7,287 nt of DNA from Comamonadaceae bacterium (GCA_947460065.1 CANHGF010000121.1:1-7287), one strand, 5' to 3'. Counted from the first letter of the stretch, positions 1-6,343 are shown. Numbers and translations: made by a program. Notes: a model not told the origin generated them from the letters alone.

Positions 1-637
1 AGATGTCGCTCTGTACGCAGCTCGAGGTCTCGGCTTCAAAGCCGGCCCGTCCGAGCAACTGTGCCAATGCCTGCACCCGTGGGCTCAGGCCGCCGGCCGG
101 CTCGCCGATCACCAGGCGTTGGCCAAAATGGTGTTGCACCAGGCCCGGCTCCAGGGTCGCGCAACTGGCATGCACCACCGCGCCCAGGACCTGGGACGAG
201 GGCAGAGCGGCGGCGATGCGCCCCTCGGGGTCTATCGATTGCAGGCGCGTGCCTGCCAGCTCGCCGCCAAAGCCCTCAAAGAACCACCAGGGCACGCCGT
301 TCATCGCCGTCAGGATCAAGGTGTGCGGCCCGATCAGGGGCCCGATCTGCTGGGCCACCTCGGCCAGCGCTGGTGCCTTCAAGGCAATCACCACCAGGTC
401 TTGCTCACCAAGGTCGACAGCGTGTTCACTCGCTTGTACCGCCGCCTGTATCAAGGGCTGTGTGCCCGATTGCAGCCGCAGGCCATCACCGCGCAGTGCT
501 GACAGGGTGGCGCCGCGGGCCAGCGCGCTGAGCTGACAGCCGGCTTGGGCCAGCCGCGCGCCTATCCAGATGCCGATCGCACCTGCGCCCACGATGGCCA
601 CACGCCGGATCGCCGGGCTTGGAAGGTCCAAATTCAT
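1..637 (-). CDS. Ketopantoate reductase family (PanE/ApbA-like) oxidoreductase, C-terminus off window
   Basis: The visible 212 residues are the N-terminal Rossmann half and the start of the helical half of an ApbA/PanE-type NAD(P)-dependent reductase. Known members reduce 2-dehydropantoate to pantoate in the cytoplasm for pantothenate and CoA synthesis. The nucleotide-binding loop GAGAIG is at residues 17-22 in a typical beta-alpha-beta start (RRVAIVGAGAIG). Lys87 in ALKAPAL and Asn113 in MNGVPWW sit where the family has conserved active-site Lys and Asn. The frame ends at VQSDI, just where the helical domain with the catalytic Lys begins, so about 90-110 residues are missing at the left edge. 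The ATG at 635-637 puts the Rossmann strand at a normal depth; no strong Shine-Dalgarno sequence precedes it. It lies 46 bases after the surface-protein gene on the same strand with no clear terminator, so co-transcription is likely. The NGVPWWFF motif suggests a paralog rather than the housekeeping PanE, so the substrate is uncertain and no symbol is given. Confidence 0.88.
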   Translation of the reverse strand, partial: MNLDLPSPAIRRVAIVGAGAIGIWIGARLAQAGCQLSALARGATLSALRGDGLRLQSGTQPLIQAAVQASEHAVDLGEQDLVVIALKAPALAEVAQQIGPLIGPHTLILTAMNGVPWWFFEGFGGELAGTRLQSIDPEGRIAAALPSSQVLGAVVHASCATLEPGLVQHHFGQRLVIGEPAGGLSPRVQALAQLLGRAGFEAETSSCVQSDI

Positions 638-683
638 GGCCCGCAGTCTAACCGCGCGCCTAGCACCAGCTTCGCAAGCGCTC

Positions 684-3600
684 TCAGAGAACGACCAGCT
701 GACCCTGGCTCATCAGGTGCGCCAGCACATTGCTCAAGACCAGGTTGCTGCCGCTGTCGTTGACGAACTGCCCGCCGGCCAGCACTTGATTGCTTGCGTC
801 GATGCTCGCATTGTCAAACACCAGCGTGGCGGTGGTGGAAAAGCTGGCACCGCCGTCATGATCGACTTCCAGCATCAGTTTGCCGTCGGTGTTCTTGCCA
901 AAGCGCAGGAATTGGGCTTTGTTGGCATCGCTATAGCCCACCAGCAGAGAACTTAAGTCCAGGGTGTCGGCTTCGGTGGTGCCTTGAAGAGTGCCGCTTC
1001 CCTTTTTGAAGCCAAAATCCTTGAGCGTTTGCCGCCAGAGGCCCGGGGCGCCGGCAAAATTGGGCCAGGCGTATTGGTCGGCGCCGCCCAGGCCGCTGAG
1101 GCTGTCATTGCCCGCGCTGCCCAGAAAATAGTCCACTCTCCCAGCTTGTCCGCTGAGGGTGTCGTCGCCCGCAGTTCCGGTGATCAGTTGGCCGTAGGCC
1201 TGGTCGAAGCTGGCCATGTTCTTGCCACTGACACCCTTCAAGGGGTTGCTGGCCGGTGCGGTGTAACTCACCCTGACTTCGCCCGCGCTGCTGATGGGGC
1301 TGCTCAATTGCAGCACCAGCTCCTGCCCCGTACCACTGAGGCTGGCGATGGCCTGGGTGCTGCCGCCGACCTTGACCACAAACGCGCTTTTGTCGGGCAG
1401 CGTGCCGCTGTAGGCCTCAGTGAGGCTGAGCAGCACCCGATCGAACGGCGCCGCCTGCGTATCCAGGAGCGCCTGTGAGACCGTCGGCAGCGCCTGGTTG
1501 CTCACCGCTTGCCCGTTGACCCCGCTGCCCAAGGCGGCGGCATCATTGCCGCTGATGTCTTGAATAGCCGCGTTGTTGACGCCGATGCTGGACGACGGCG
1601 CGACATAAAAAACATTCACCGACTCGCTGGGCAAGAGGGCGCTGTCCAGAGCCAGTTGCACCTGTGAGCCCGAGATGCTGACGCTGCTGACGTTGGCCTG
1701 CAGCCCAGCGCCCTTGAAGACGCGAAAGGCGCTGGCGGCCACAGCAGGGATGACCGGTGTGCCGCTGCTGCTCGGGCCGAGCAGGGCCTCGCTGTAATTG
1801 AGCAGGATCTGCAGGCCATTGCTGCTGGTGGTGGCGCTGGTCAGGGTCGGTGCGGTGGTGTCGGGCGTGCCGGACAGCGATGCGCTGTCGTTACCGCTCA
1901 CGTCTTGCAGCGCCTGATTGAGTGCACTCGGGTCGCTGTTGGGCGCGGTGTATCGCAATGTGGCGCTCTGGCCGGATTGGATGGCGGTGTCAAAAGTCAG
2001 CGTGAGCGTCTTGCTCGCGACCACGCTCGAGACAGGTTTGAGCTCGGTGCCACCATTGGCCGTCAGCACGAAGGCGTCCTTGTCGGGGCCGATGACGCCC
2101 AGGGTCTCGTCAAAGCTCAGCTCGAGCGCGCGGTCCGAGGTGAAACGGGTCGAGAGCAGGGTGGGCGCCACCGCGTCGACGGTGGCCACGCTGCGGTCGA
2201 AGGCCGCCACCGGCTTGCCGGCCCAGTCCTGCAAGGCCGCGCCGCTGGTCGGCGGGCTGTAACGCACCCGCAGGCCGGCCAGGGGATCGGTGACGGTCTC
2301 GGCCAGGGTGAGTTCGAGCATGCTACCGGATAGCTTGAGGCCGCTGACCGCCACACTGCGGGTGCTGCCCGCGCTGCTCACATCCACGCTCAGGCTGGAG
2401 GCAGCGGGCAAGGAGCCCGCATCCAGCGCTTCAGTGAAGGTCAGTCGGATCTGACGGGCGCTGCGGTCTACCGCAGCCACTGGCGAGGCGCTGCTGCTCA
2501 GGGTCGGCGCTGCGCTGTCCTGGCTGTGACTGACCGTGATGCCGCCGGGTGTGTCAATGGCTGCAGCCCGGTTGCCGGCAGCGTCCTGTAGCGCTTTGGC
2601 GCTGTCGGTGGGCAGGGCATAGCTGAGCTTGACGGTGGGGCTGCCGACAAGGATGGGATTGCTCAGCTTCAGGCGCACCGAGTCTCCCAGTACCTGGGCG
2701 CTGTCGATGCTCGCAGCCATACCGTCGACCTGGACCGCGAAGTCGGTGGCTGCTGGCGCGGCACTGCTCAGCAGGTCTTCGGAATAGCGCAGCACGATCA
2801 CCGACTGGCTGGCATTGGTGATGGCGGTGCTGCTGACCAAGGTGGGTGCGACCTTGTCGCTGACAGTGACTGCTTGATCGCGCAGGCTGGCCGCTGTATT
2901 GCCCGCCAGATCTTTGATGGCGCTGCCGTCGGCCAGGCTCACCTTGACGGTTTTCGCACTGGTCACTGCGCTGCCCAGGGTCAGCACCACGCTTTTGAAG
3001 TCGGTGCCGCGGGCTACGGTGCTGACGGTGGTGGCGGTGCCATCGACCAACACTTGAAAGCTGACCTTGTCGGGCAGTGTGCTGCTCAGCAGTTCGTCGT
3101 AGTTCAGGACCAGTTGCGTGCCGGCGCCGTCCGTGATCTGGGTGCTTTGCAGCACCGGGCCTTGGGTGTCGGCCGCAGGGGCGGTGCTGGCCGCCGGGCT
3201 TGAGTCGCCGCCGCCACCGCCACCGGCCAACGCGGCCAATGTCAGCAGCGCGCCGGTACCGGCTGCGCCCACCGGCACCGCGCCAAACCAGTCGGCCGAG
3301 GCCCAGCTGGCGGTCTGGGTCAAAGGGCTGAGCAGGCGCGACTCTATCGTGGGCTTGATGTCTGCCGAGCTGCTCGGGCTGTTTGCGTTGTTGGCGCTTG
3401 ATGTCGGTGGGCTTGCTGCTTGCGAACTGCCAGCGGCTGCTGGGGCCTGCGCCAGCAGCAGCTCCGCCTCGGCCTGCGCTTGCGCCTCTTCCGGCACCTC
3501 GGTGTTTTGCGACGCTTGCCCCTCCTCGTCCCCCGAGCTGAGCCTTCCTTTGCGCAGTCGGTCGGGCTTGCTGCCCGTGACCAGCTCACCCGTGCGCAGG

Positions 3601-3740
3601 TTTGTCGTGAGCACCGGCCCCTGACCGTGCAGGTCCGGGCGGCGTGCGTGTGCTTGGGGTGGGAGCGCCACCTCAGGCGCAATCAACGCTGTAGACGTGG
3701 CAGACGCAGGGGCGGGCCTGAGCGGGGAGGGGGTGGTCAT
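684..3740 (-). CDS. Predicted type I-secreted repeat surface protein (SwmB-like repeats, RTX, VC_A0849-type C-terminus)
   Basis: This 1018-residue protein looks like a secreted adhesin or cell-surface structural protein. Residues 1-145 are Ser/Ala/Pro-rich with no Sec signal peptide and an acidic Gln/Ala/Glu patch at 71-98. Residues 146-178 form a Trp-containing hydrophobic segment ending in six glycines. Residues 191-854 hold six beta-rich repeats of SwmB/TIGR02059 type. Each opens near an APTL-like strand, contains an E-L/A-L motif (DELL, SEDL, TEAL, DETL, SEAL, TEAY), and most close with L/IQD-x-x-GN. Residues 855-891 carry RTX nonapeptides (GTAGDDTLS, GSAGNDSLS, GLGGADQYA). Residues 900-1018 resemble the VC_A0849-class type I secretion target, with DTLDLSSLL at 925-933 and a hydrophobic LVVL end. 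Known family behaviour implies ABC/MFP/TolC-type export with the C-terminus as signal; that transporter is not in this window. The start at 3740 is supported by an AAGG site 8 bases upstream. The gene follows the isomerase gene by 10 bases. Adhesion as the role is inference. Confidence 0.85.
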   Translation of the reverse strand: MTTPSPLRPAPASATSTALIAPEVALPPQAHARRPDLHGQGPVLTTNLRTGELVTGSKPDRLRKGRLSSGDEEGQASQNTEVPEEAQAQAEAELLLAQAPAAAGSSQAASPPTSSANNANSPSSSADIKPTIESRLLSPLTQTASWASADWFGAVPVGAAGTGALLTLAALAGGGGGGDSSPAASTAPAADTQGPVLQSTQITDGAGTQLVLNYDELLSSTLPDKVSFQVLVDGTATTVSTVARGTDFKSVVLTLGSAVTSAKTVKVSLADGSAIKDLAGNTAASLRDQAVTVSDKVAPTLVSSTAITNASQSVIVLRYSEDLLSSAAPAATDFAVQVDGMAASIDSAQVLGDSVRLKLSNPILVGSPTVKLSYALPTDSAKALQDAAGNRAAAIDTPGGITVSHSQDSAAPTLSSSASPVAAVDRSARQIRLTFTEALDAGSLPAASSLSVDVSSAGSTRSVAVSGLKLSGSMLELTLAETVTDPLAGLRVRYSPPTSGAALQDWAGKPVAAFDRSVATVDAVAPTLLSTRFTSDRALELSFDETLGVIGPDKDAFVLTANGGTELKPVSSVVASKTLTLTFDTAIQSGQSATLRYTAPNSDPSALNQALQDVSGNDSASLSGTPDTTAPTLTSATTSSNGLQILLNYSEALLGPSSSGTPVIPAVAASAFRVFKGAGLQANVSSVSISGSQVQLALDSALLPSESVNVFYVAPSSSIGVNNAAIQDISGNDAAALGSGVNGQAVSNQALPTVSQALLDTQAAPFDRVLLSLTEAYSGTLPDKSAFVVKVGGSTQAIASLSGTGQELVLQLSSPISSAGEVRVSYTAPASNPLKGVSGKNMASFDQAYGQLITGTAGDDTLSGQAGRVDYFLGSAGNDSLSGLGGADQYAWPNFAGAPGLWRQTLKDFGFKKGSGTLQGTTEADTLDLSSLLVGYSDANKAQFLRFGKNTDGKLMLEVDHDGGASFSTTATLVFDNASIDASNQVLAGGQFVNDSGSNLVLSNVLAHLMSQGQLVVL
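687..1043 (-). other. C-terminal type I secretion target domain (VC_A0849-like) of the surface protein
   Basis: Residues 900-1018 show the hallmarks of this domain: an acidic DTLDLSSLL segment (925-933), a following strand pair with FLRFGKNTDGKLMLEVDHDG (944-963), then TLVFDN, and an uncharged hydrophobic terminus. Proteins with this domain are exported in one step by an ABC transporter, membrane-fusion protein and outer-membrane channel that recognise the C-terminus. Assignment is from motif recognition and was not scored with a profile. Confidence 0.7.
1068..1178 (-). other. RTX calcium-binding block in the surface protein
   Basis: Residues 855-891 contain RTX-type nonapeptides of the GGxGxDxUx form: GTAGDDTLS (855-863), a degenerate GQAGRVDYF (864-872), GSAGNDSLS (874-882) and GLGGADQYA (883-891). 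In known RTX proteins such repeats bind calcium and fold into a parallel beta roll after export. The block here is small, about four turns with one unit disrupted, so it could form only one or two calcium sites. It directly precedes the secretion-signal domain, the usual order in type I substrates. Confidence 0.75.
1179..3170 (-). repeat. Six tandem SwmB-like protein repeats within the surface-protein gene
   Basis: The central part of the protein divides into six units with approximate residue borders 191-295, 296-407, 408-521, 522-626, 627-748 and 749-854. They are clearly homologous in protein but diverged in DNA, so this is an old amplification, not a recent slippage array. The closing motif changes along the chain: IKDLAGN, LQDAAGN, LQDWAGK, LQDVSGN, IQDISGN and, in the last unit, the degenerate LKGVSGK. 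Units 1, 4 and 6 carry PDKxxF in the middle, while units 2, 3 and 5 carry PA-rich versions. Unit 5 is longest because of an insertion around residues 656-667. Borders are estimated by eye. Confidence 0.8.
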
Positions 3741-3753
3741 GGCCTGTGCCTTA
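3741..3753 (-). promoter_or_regulatory. Overlapping stop codon and ribosome-binding site coupling the isomerase and surface-protein genes
   Basis: On the minus strand the isomerase stop TAA (3753-3751) runs directly into AAGG (3752-3749), which lies 8 bases before the surface-protein ATG at 3740. The Shine-Dalgarno sequence is therefore covered by ribosomes finishing the upstream gene. This arrangement commonly gives translational coupling and also supports the ATG chosen for the downstream gene. Confidence 0.7.
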
Positions 3754-4713
3754 TTGAATCTGGTAAGCCCAGTACAGCTGTACCGGTGTGCTGGGGTTGA
3801 TCACCTCGGTGCCGCCGCTGACCGAGTTGAGCAGATCGGTCCAACTTTGTGCGCCATAGATGAAGCTGCCAAACACGGCATAGCCGTTGCGGCTGGTGCT
3901 GCTGTCAAAGCTGGCCGCGTTGTTGCTGGTGTTGACAAAAAAGCCTGCGGTGGCCGAGTCCGGATCGCTGGTGCGGGCCATCGCGATGCTGGCGGCGCTG
4001 TTGCTCAGCGTACTGCTGAGCGTCGACTCCAGCGTGATGGCCGGCAAGGTGCCAGGCTTGGCCAGGTAGGTGCCTCCTGCGAAGGTGTAGCCACCCCCTT
4101 GAACCACATTGACCCCGCTTTTGAGGAAGCGATGGAACACCGTCTGATCGTAAAAGCCCTGGTTCACGTAGCGCAGGAAGTTGGCCACGGTATTGGGGGC
4201 CTTGGCTGGCTCGAGCAGCAGCACCGACTCGTAGCTGTTGGCGCCAGTGCCGGTCAATATACAGACCGCGCTCTTGCTGGTGGCCAGAGCCTTTAGGGCC
4301 GCATATGCGGCGGCGCTGCAGGTCTTGCCTGGCGTGCTCACGCTGGCATGTCGGCTGACGGTGTTGCCGCTGAGCAGCCAGGTCGTGAAGGTCACACGCT
4401 GGGTGTTCGACGGGGTGATGGTTTTTTCCTGCGCCAGCAAGGTGGAGTCGCTGTCGGCAAAGCAGGCGTCACTGGCCAGGGGCTGAACCGCGTCTTGCCG
4501 GATGCAGTAGCGGCTGGCCGTGCTGCCAGCGCCACTGACGGTCAGGCGGATTTTGTTGTCGGCTGTGGCTTGGGCGGTGAGCGCGGCTGCAGCGCTTGGG
4601 GCAGCTTGGGGCGAAGTGTTGTCGCTGCTGGAGCCAGTCCCGCCGCCGCCACCGCCACCGCCACAGGCAGACAAACAAAGGGCCAGCGCGGCGCACAGAG
4701 AGTAGAGATGCAT
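3751..4713 (-). CDS. Cyclophilin-type peptidyl-prolyl cis-trans isomerase lipoprotein
   Basis: This 320-residue protein is a predicted lipoprotein whose C-terminal half is a cyclophilin, an enzyme that catalyses cis-trans isomerisation of peptide bonds before proline. The N-terminus is a short lipoprotein signal with lipobox LSAC and acyl-accepting Cys17, followed by eight glycines and a Ser/Ala-rich linker to about residue 45. Residues 46-150 form a region I do not recognise, with cysteines at 70, 84, 132 and, at its edge, 151. The cyclophilin domain spans about 151-318 with FHR at 193-195 (the Arg matches the catalytic Arg of cyclophilin A), VVQGGG at 203-208, MARTSDPDSATAGFFVN at 245-261 and GYAVFG at 277-282. 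It should act outside the cytoplasm, tethered to a membrane. The ATG at 4713 has only a weak GGA site 6 bases upstream, but it places the lipobox correctly. It is the first gene of the leftward group and may help fold exported proteins. Confidence 0.9.
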   Translation of the reverse strand: MHLYSLCAALALCLSACGGGGGGGGTGSSSDNTSPQAAPSAAAALTAQATADNKIRLTVSGAGSTASRYCIRQDAVQPLASDACFADSDSTLLAQEKTITPSNTQRVTFTTWLLSGNTVSRHASVSTPGKTCSAAAYAALKALATSKSAVCILTGTGANSYESVLLLEPAKAPNTVANFLRYVNQGFYDQTVFHRFLKSGVNVVQGGGYTFAGGTYLAKPGTLPAITLESTLSSTLSNSAASIAMARTSDPDSATAGFFVNTSNNAASFDSSTSRNGYAVFGSFIYGAQSWTDLLNSVSGGTEVINPSTPVQLYWAYQIQ

Positions 4714-4744
4714 AGTAGATCCATTTTATGCATCGGCCTTTTGG

Positions 4745-4792
4745 GTCTGCGGGTGAGCCTGCGGGTGAGTCTGCTTGTGTGTCCCCTTGTGC
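4745..4792. repeat. Imperfect 12-bp tandem repeat in the divergent intergenic region
   Basis: Four consecutive 12-base units can be read: gtctgcgggtga, gcctgcgggtga, gtctgcttgtgt and gtccccttgtgc, with a partial fifth (gcctgctgg) following. The first two differ at one base and the later ones decay. The array lies between the leftward isomerase operon (start 4713) and the rightward radA (start 4871), so it overlaps wherever promoters for both must be. It may be a remnant of slippage or a set of protein-binding sites; no known operator is recognised. No convincing sigma70 promoter is visible in the 157-base gap. Confidence 0.5.
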
Positions 4793-4870
4793 GCCTGCTG
4801 GCCAATCGCTCGTGTTGTGGCCACGCGCCTGCATCGATGGCGGCGCAGATGACCCACCTACACTTGCGCG

Positions 4871-6238
4871 ATGGCCAAAACGACTTTCAACTGCAGCGAG
4901 TGTGGCGGCACCAGCGCCAAGTGGCTGGGCCAGTGCCCGCACTGCCGCGCCTGGAACAGCCTGATCGAGACGGTGGCCGAGCCCGCCGGCAGCGGCAAGA
5001 ACCGCTTTGGCGCCCGGCCGGGCCTGACACCGGCCTCGCCCCTGATGACGCTGGCCAACATCGAGGCCAGCGATTTCGAGCGCACGCCCACTGGTCTCGA
5101 TGAACTCGATCGGGTGCTCGGCGGAGGCATGGTCGAGGGCGGCGTGGTGCTCATAGGCGGCGATCCGGGCATCGGCAAGTCGACCTTGCTGCTGCAGGCT
5201 CTCGACGCCTTGCAGCGACGCGGCCAAAAAACACTTTATGTGACCGGCGAAGAAAGCGGCGCGCAGGTGGCGCTGCGCGCGCGGCGTTTGGGGCTGGAGG
5301 GCTCGCAGGTGCAGGTGCTGGCCGAGACCGAGCTGGAGAAAATGCTCAGTACCCTGCAGGCCGAGCGTCCCAATGTGGCGGTGATCGATTCGATTCAGAC
5401 GGTCTACTCTAACCAGCTCACCAGCGCGCCCGGCTCGGTGGCGCAGGTGCGTGAATGCGCCGCTCACCTGACCCGGGTCGCCAAGAGCGAGGGCGTGACC
5501 ATTGTGCTGGTCGGCCATGTCACCAAGGAGGGCGCGCTGGCCGGCCCGCGGGTGCTTGAGCACATGGTCGATACCGTGCTCTACTTTGAAGGCGATACCC
5601 ATTCGAGCTTTCGCCTGGTGCGCGCCATCAAGAACCGTTTCGGTGCGGTCAATGAAATTGGCGTGTTTGCCATGACCGAAAAAGGCCTCAAGGGCGTGAG
5701 CAACCCCAGCGCGATTTTTCTGTCGCAGCATGCCGAGCCGGTGCCCGGCAGCTGCGTGATGGTCACGCTCGAAGGCTCGCGCCCGCTGCTGGTGGAAATT
5801 CAGGCCCTGGTCGACTCCGGTGGGCCCAGCCCCAGGCGCCTGTCGGTGGGCCTGGACCGTGACCGTCTTGCCATGCTGCTGGCGGTCCTGCACCGTCATG
5901 CGGGCGTGGCCTGCATGGACCAGGATGTGTTCGTCAATGCGGTCGGCGGTGTGCGCATCAGCGAGCCGGCGGCCGATCTGGCTGTGTTGCTGGCCATCAC
6001 CTCCAGCCTGCGCGGCCGGCCCTTGCCCAAGGGCTTCATTGCCTTTGGCGAGGTCGGTCTGGCCGGCGAAGTGCGGCCGGCGCCGCGCGGCCAGGAGCGC
6101 TTGAAGGAGGCGGCCAAGCTCGGGTTTTCGGTGGCGGTGGTGCCCAAGGCCAATGCCCCCAAAAAGCCGATTGAAGGCCTGACCGTCCACGCGGTTGAGC
6201 GGATTGAACAGGTGGTCGAAGCGGTGCGGGGGCTTTGA
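4871..6238 (+). CDS. radA: DNA repair/recombination ATPase RadA (Sms)
   Basis: This complete 455-residue protein matches RadA/Sms, a RecA-like motor that promotes branch migration during homologous recombination and processing of recombination intermediates in the cytoplasm. In order it shows an N-terminal C4 zinc finger (Cys8, Cys11, Cys22, Cys25), a Walker A motif GDPGIGKST at 97-105 with Lys103 and Ser104, a Walker B strand ending at Asp173 (VAVIDS), and the RadA-specific KNRFG motif at 254-258. From about residue 290 it has a Lon-protease-like P domain, with SVGLDRDRLAMLLAVL and FGEVGLAGEVRP; the catalytic Ser-Lys pair of true Lon is not evident, as expected for RadA. Length is normal for the family. 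The ATG at 4871 gives the conserved MAK start directly before the zinc finger, although no good Shine-Dalgarno sequence precedes it. It is transcribed divergently from the isomerase group and appears functionally unrelated to its neighbours. All key residues are intact. Confidence 0.97.
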   Translation: MAKTTFNCSECGGTSAKWLGQCPHCRAWNSLIETVAEPAGSGKNRFGARPGLTPASPLMTLANIEASDFERTPTGLDELDRVLGGGMVEGGVVLIGGDPGIGKSTLLLQALDALQRRGQKTLYVTGEESGAQVALRARRLGLEGSQVQVLAETELEKMLSTLQAERPNVAVIDSIQTVYSNQLTSAPGSVAQVRECAAHLTRVAKSEGVTIVLVGHVTKEGALAGPRVLEHMVDTVLYFEGDTHSSFRLVRAIKNRFGAVNEIGVFAMTEKGLKGVSNPSAIFLSQHAEPVPGSCVMVTLEGSRPLLVEIQALVDSGGPSPRRLSVGLDRDRLAMLLAVLHRHAGVACMDQDVFVNAVGGVRISEPAADLAVLLAITSSLRGRPLPKGFIAFGEVGLAGEVRPAPRGQERLKEAAKLGFSVAVVPKANAPKKPIEGLTVHAVERIEQVVEAVRGL

Positions 6239-6253
6239 GCTCTGCTGTGTCCC

Positions 6254-6343
6254 GGTGGTAGCGCCGCCTCGGCGCGATATGGCCTGTGTGCAAGCGCGGC
6301 GATCGATTGGTCGCCGCATCGCCGCGAGGGCGCGGCTCCCACA
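6254..6343. repeat. REPIN-like element: two REP hairpins in inverted orientation
   Basis: The gap between convergent radA and the hydrolase contains two REP-like palindromes facing each other. The left one, on the plus strand, starts with GTAG (6258-6261) and forms a perfect 6-bp stem GCGCCG (6261-6266) / CGGCGC (6270-6275) around a CCT loop, followed by GAT. The right one, read on the minus strand, starts TGTGGGAG (6343-6336) and forms a perfect stem GCCGCG / CGCGGC (6336-6331 and 6326-6321) around CCCT, again followed by GAT. The shared layout is a GTAG or GGAG head, a GC-rich hairpin, then GCGAT, which is typical of REP sequences mobilised by RAYT (TnpA_REP) transposases. A further inverted repeat GCGGCGA (6296-6302) / TCGCCGC (6311-6317) lies in the spacer. 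No transposase gene is in the window. The hairpins may also terminate transcription from both sides, although no U-run follows them. Confidence 0.7.

Noticed and set aside
669..679. Small hairpin gctt-cgc-aagc after the surface-protein stop codon as a terminator
   Set aside because: A 4-bp stem without a following T-run is too weak to call a terminator.
3429..3440. AAAG tetrapeptide at residues 101-104 of the surface protein, resembling a LapG-type cleavage site
   Set aside because: It lies in an alanine-rich low-complexity run where such a match is expected by chance, and the usual retention-module sequence around it is not recognisable.
984..3624. Several plus-strand open frames of 100-170 codons antisense to the surface-protein gene
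   Set aside because: They reflect codon bias of the real minus-strand gene, show no domain, and lack convincing ribosome-binding sites.
4641..4660. Glycine-codon repeat as a phase-variation switch
   Set aside because: The units are triplets, so slippage would change the number of glycines without shifting the frame, and the tract is interrupted by GGT codons.
4723..4728. TAAAAT on the minus strand resembling a -10 box for the isomerase operon
   Set aside because: Transcription would begin only about three bases before the ATG, leaving no room for the leader, and there is no matching -35 element.
4469..6319. A 616-codon open frame on the minus strand, antisense to radA
   Set aside because: Its translation is His/Gln/Arg/Ala-rich with no recognisable motif, it overlaps the start of the isomerase gene, and it mirrors a strongly conserved gene. 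It is a shadow frame typical of high-GC DNA.
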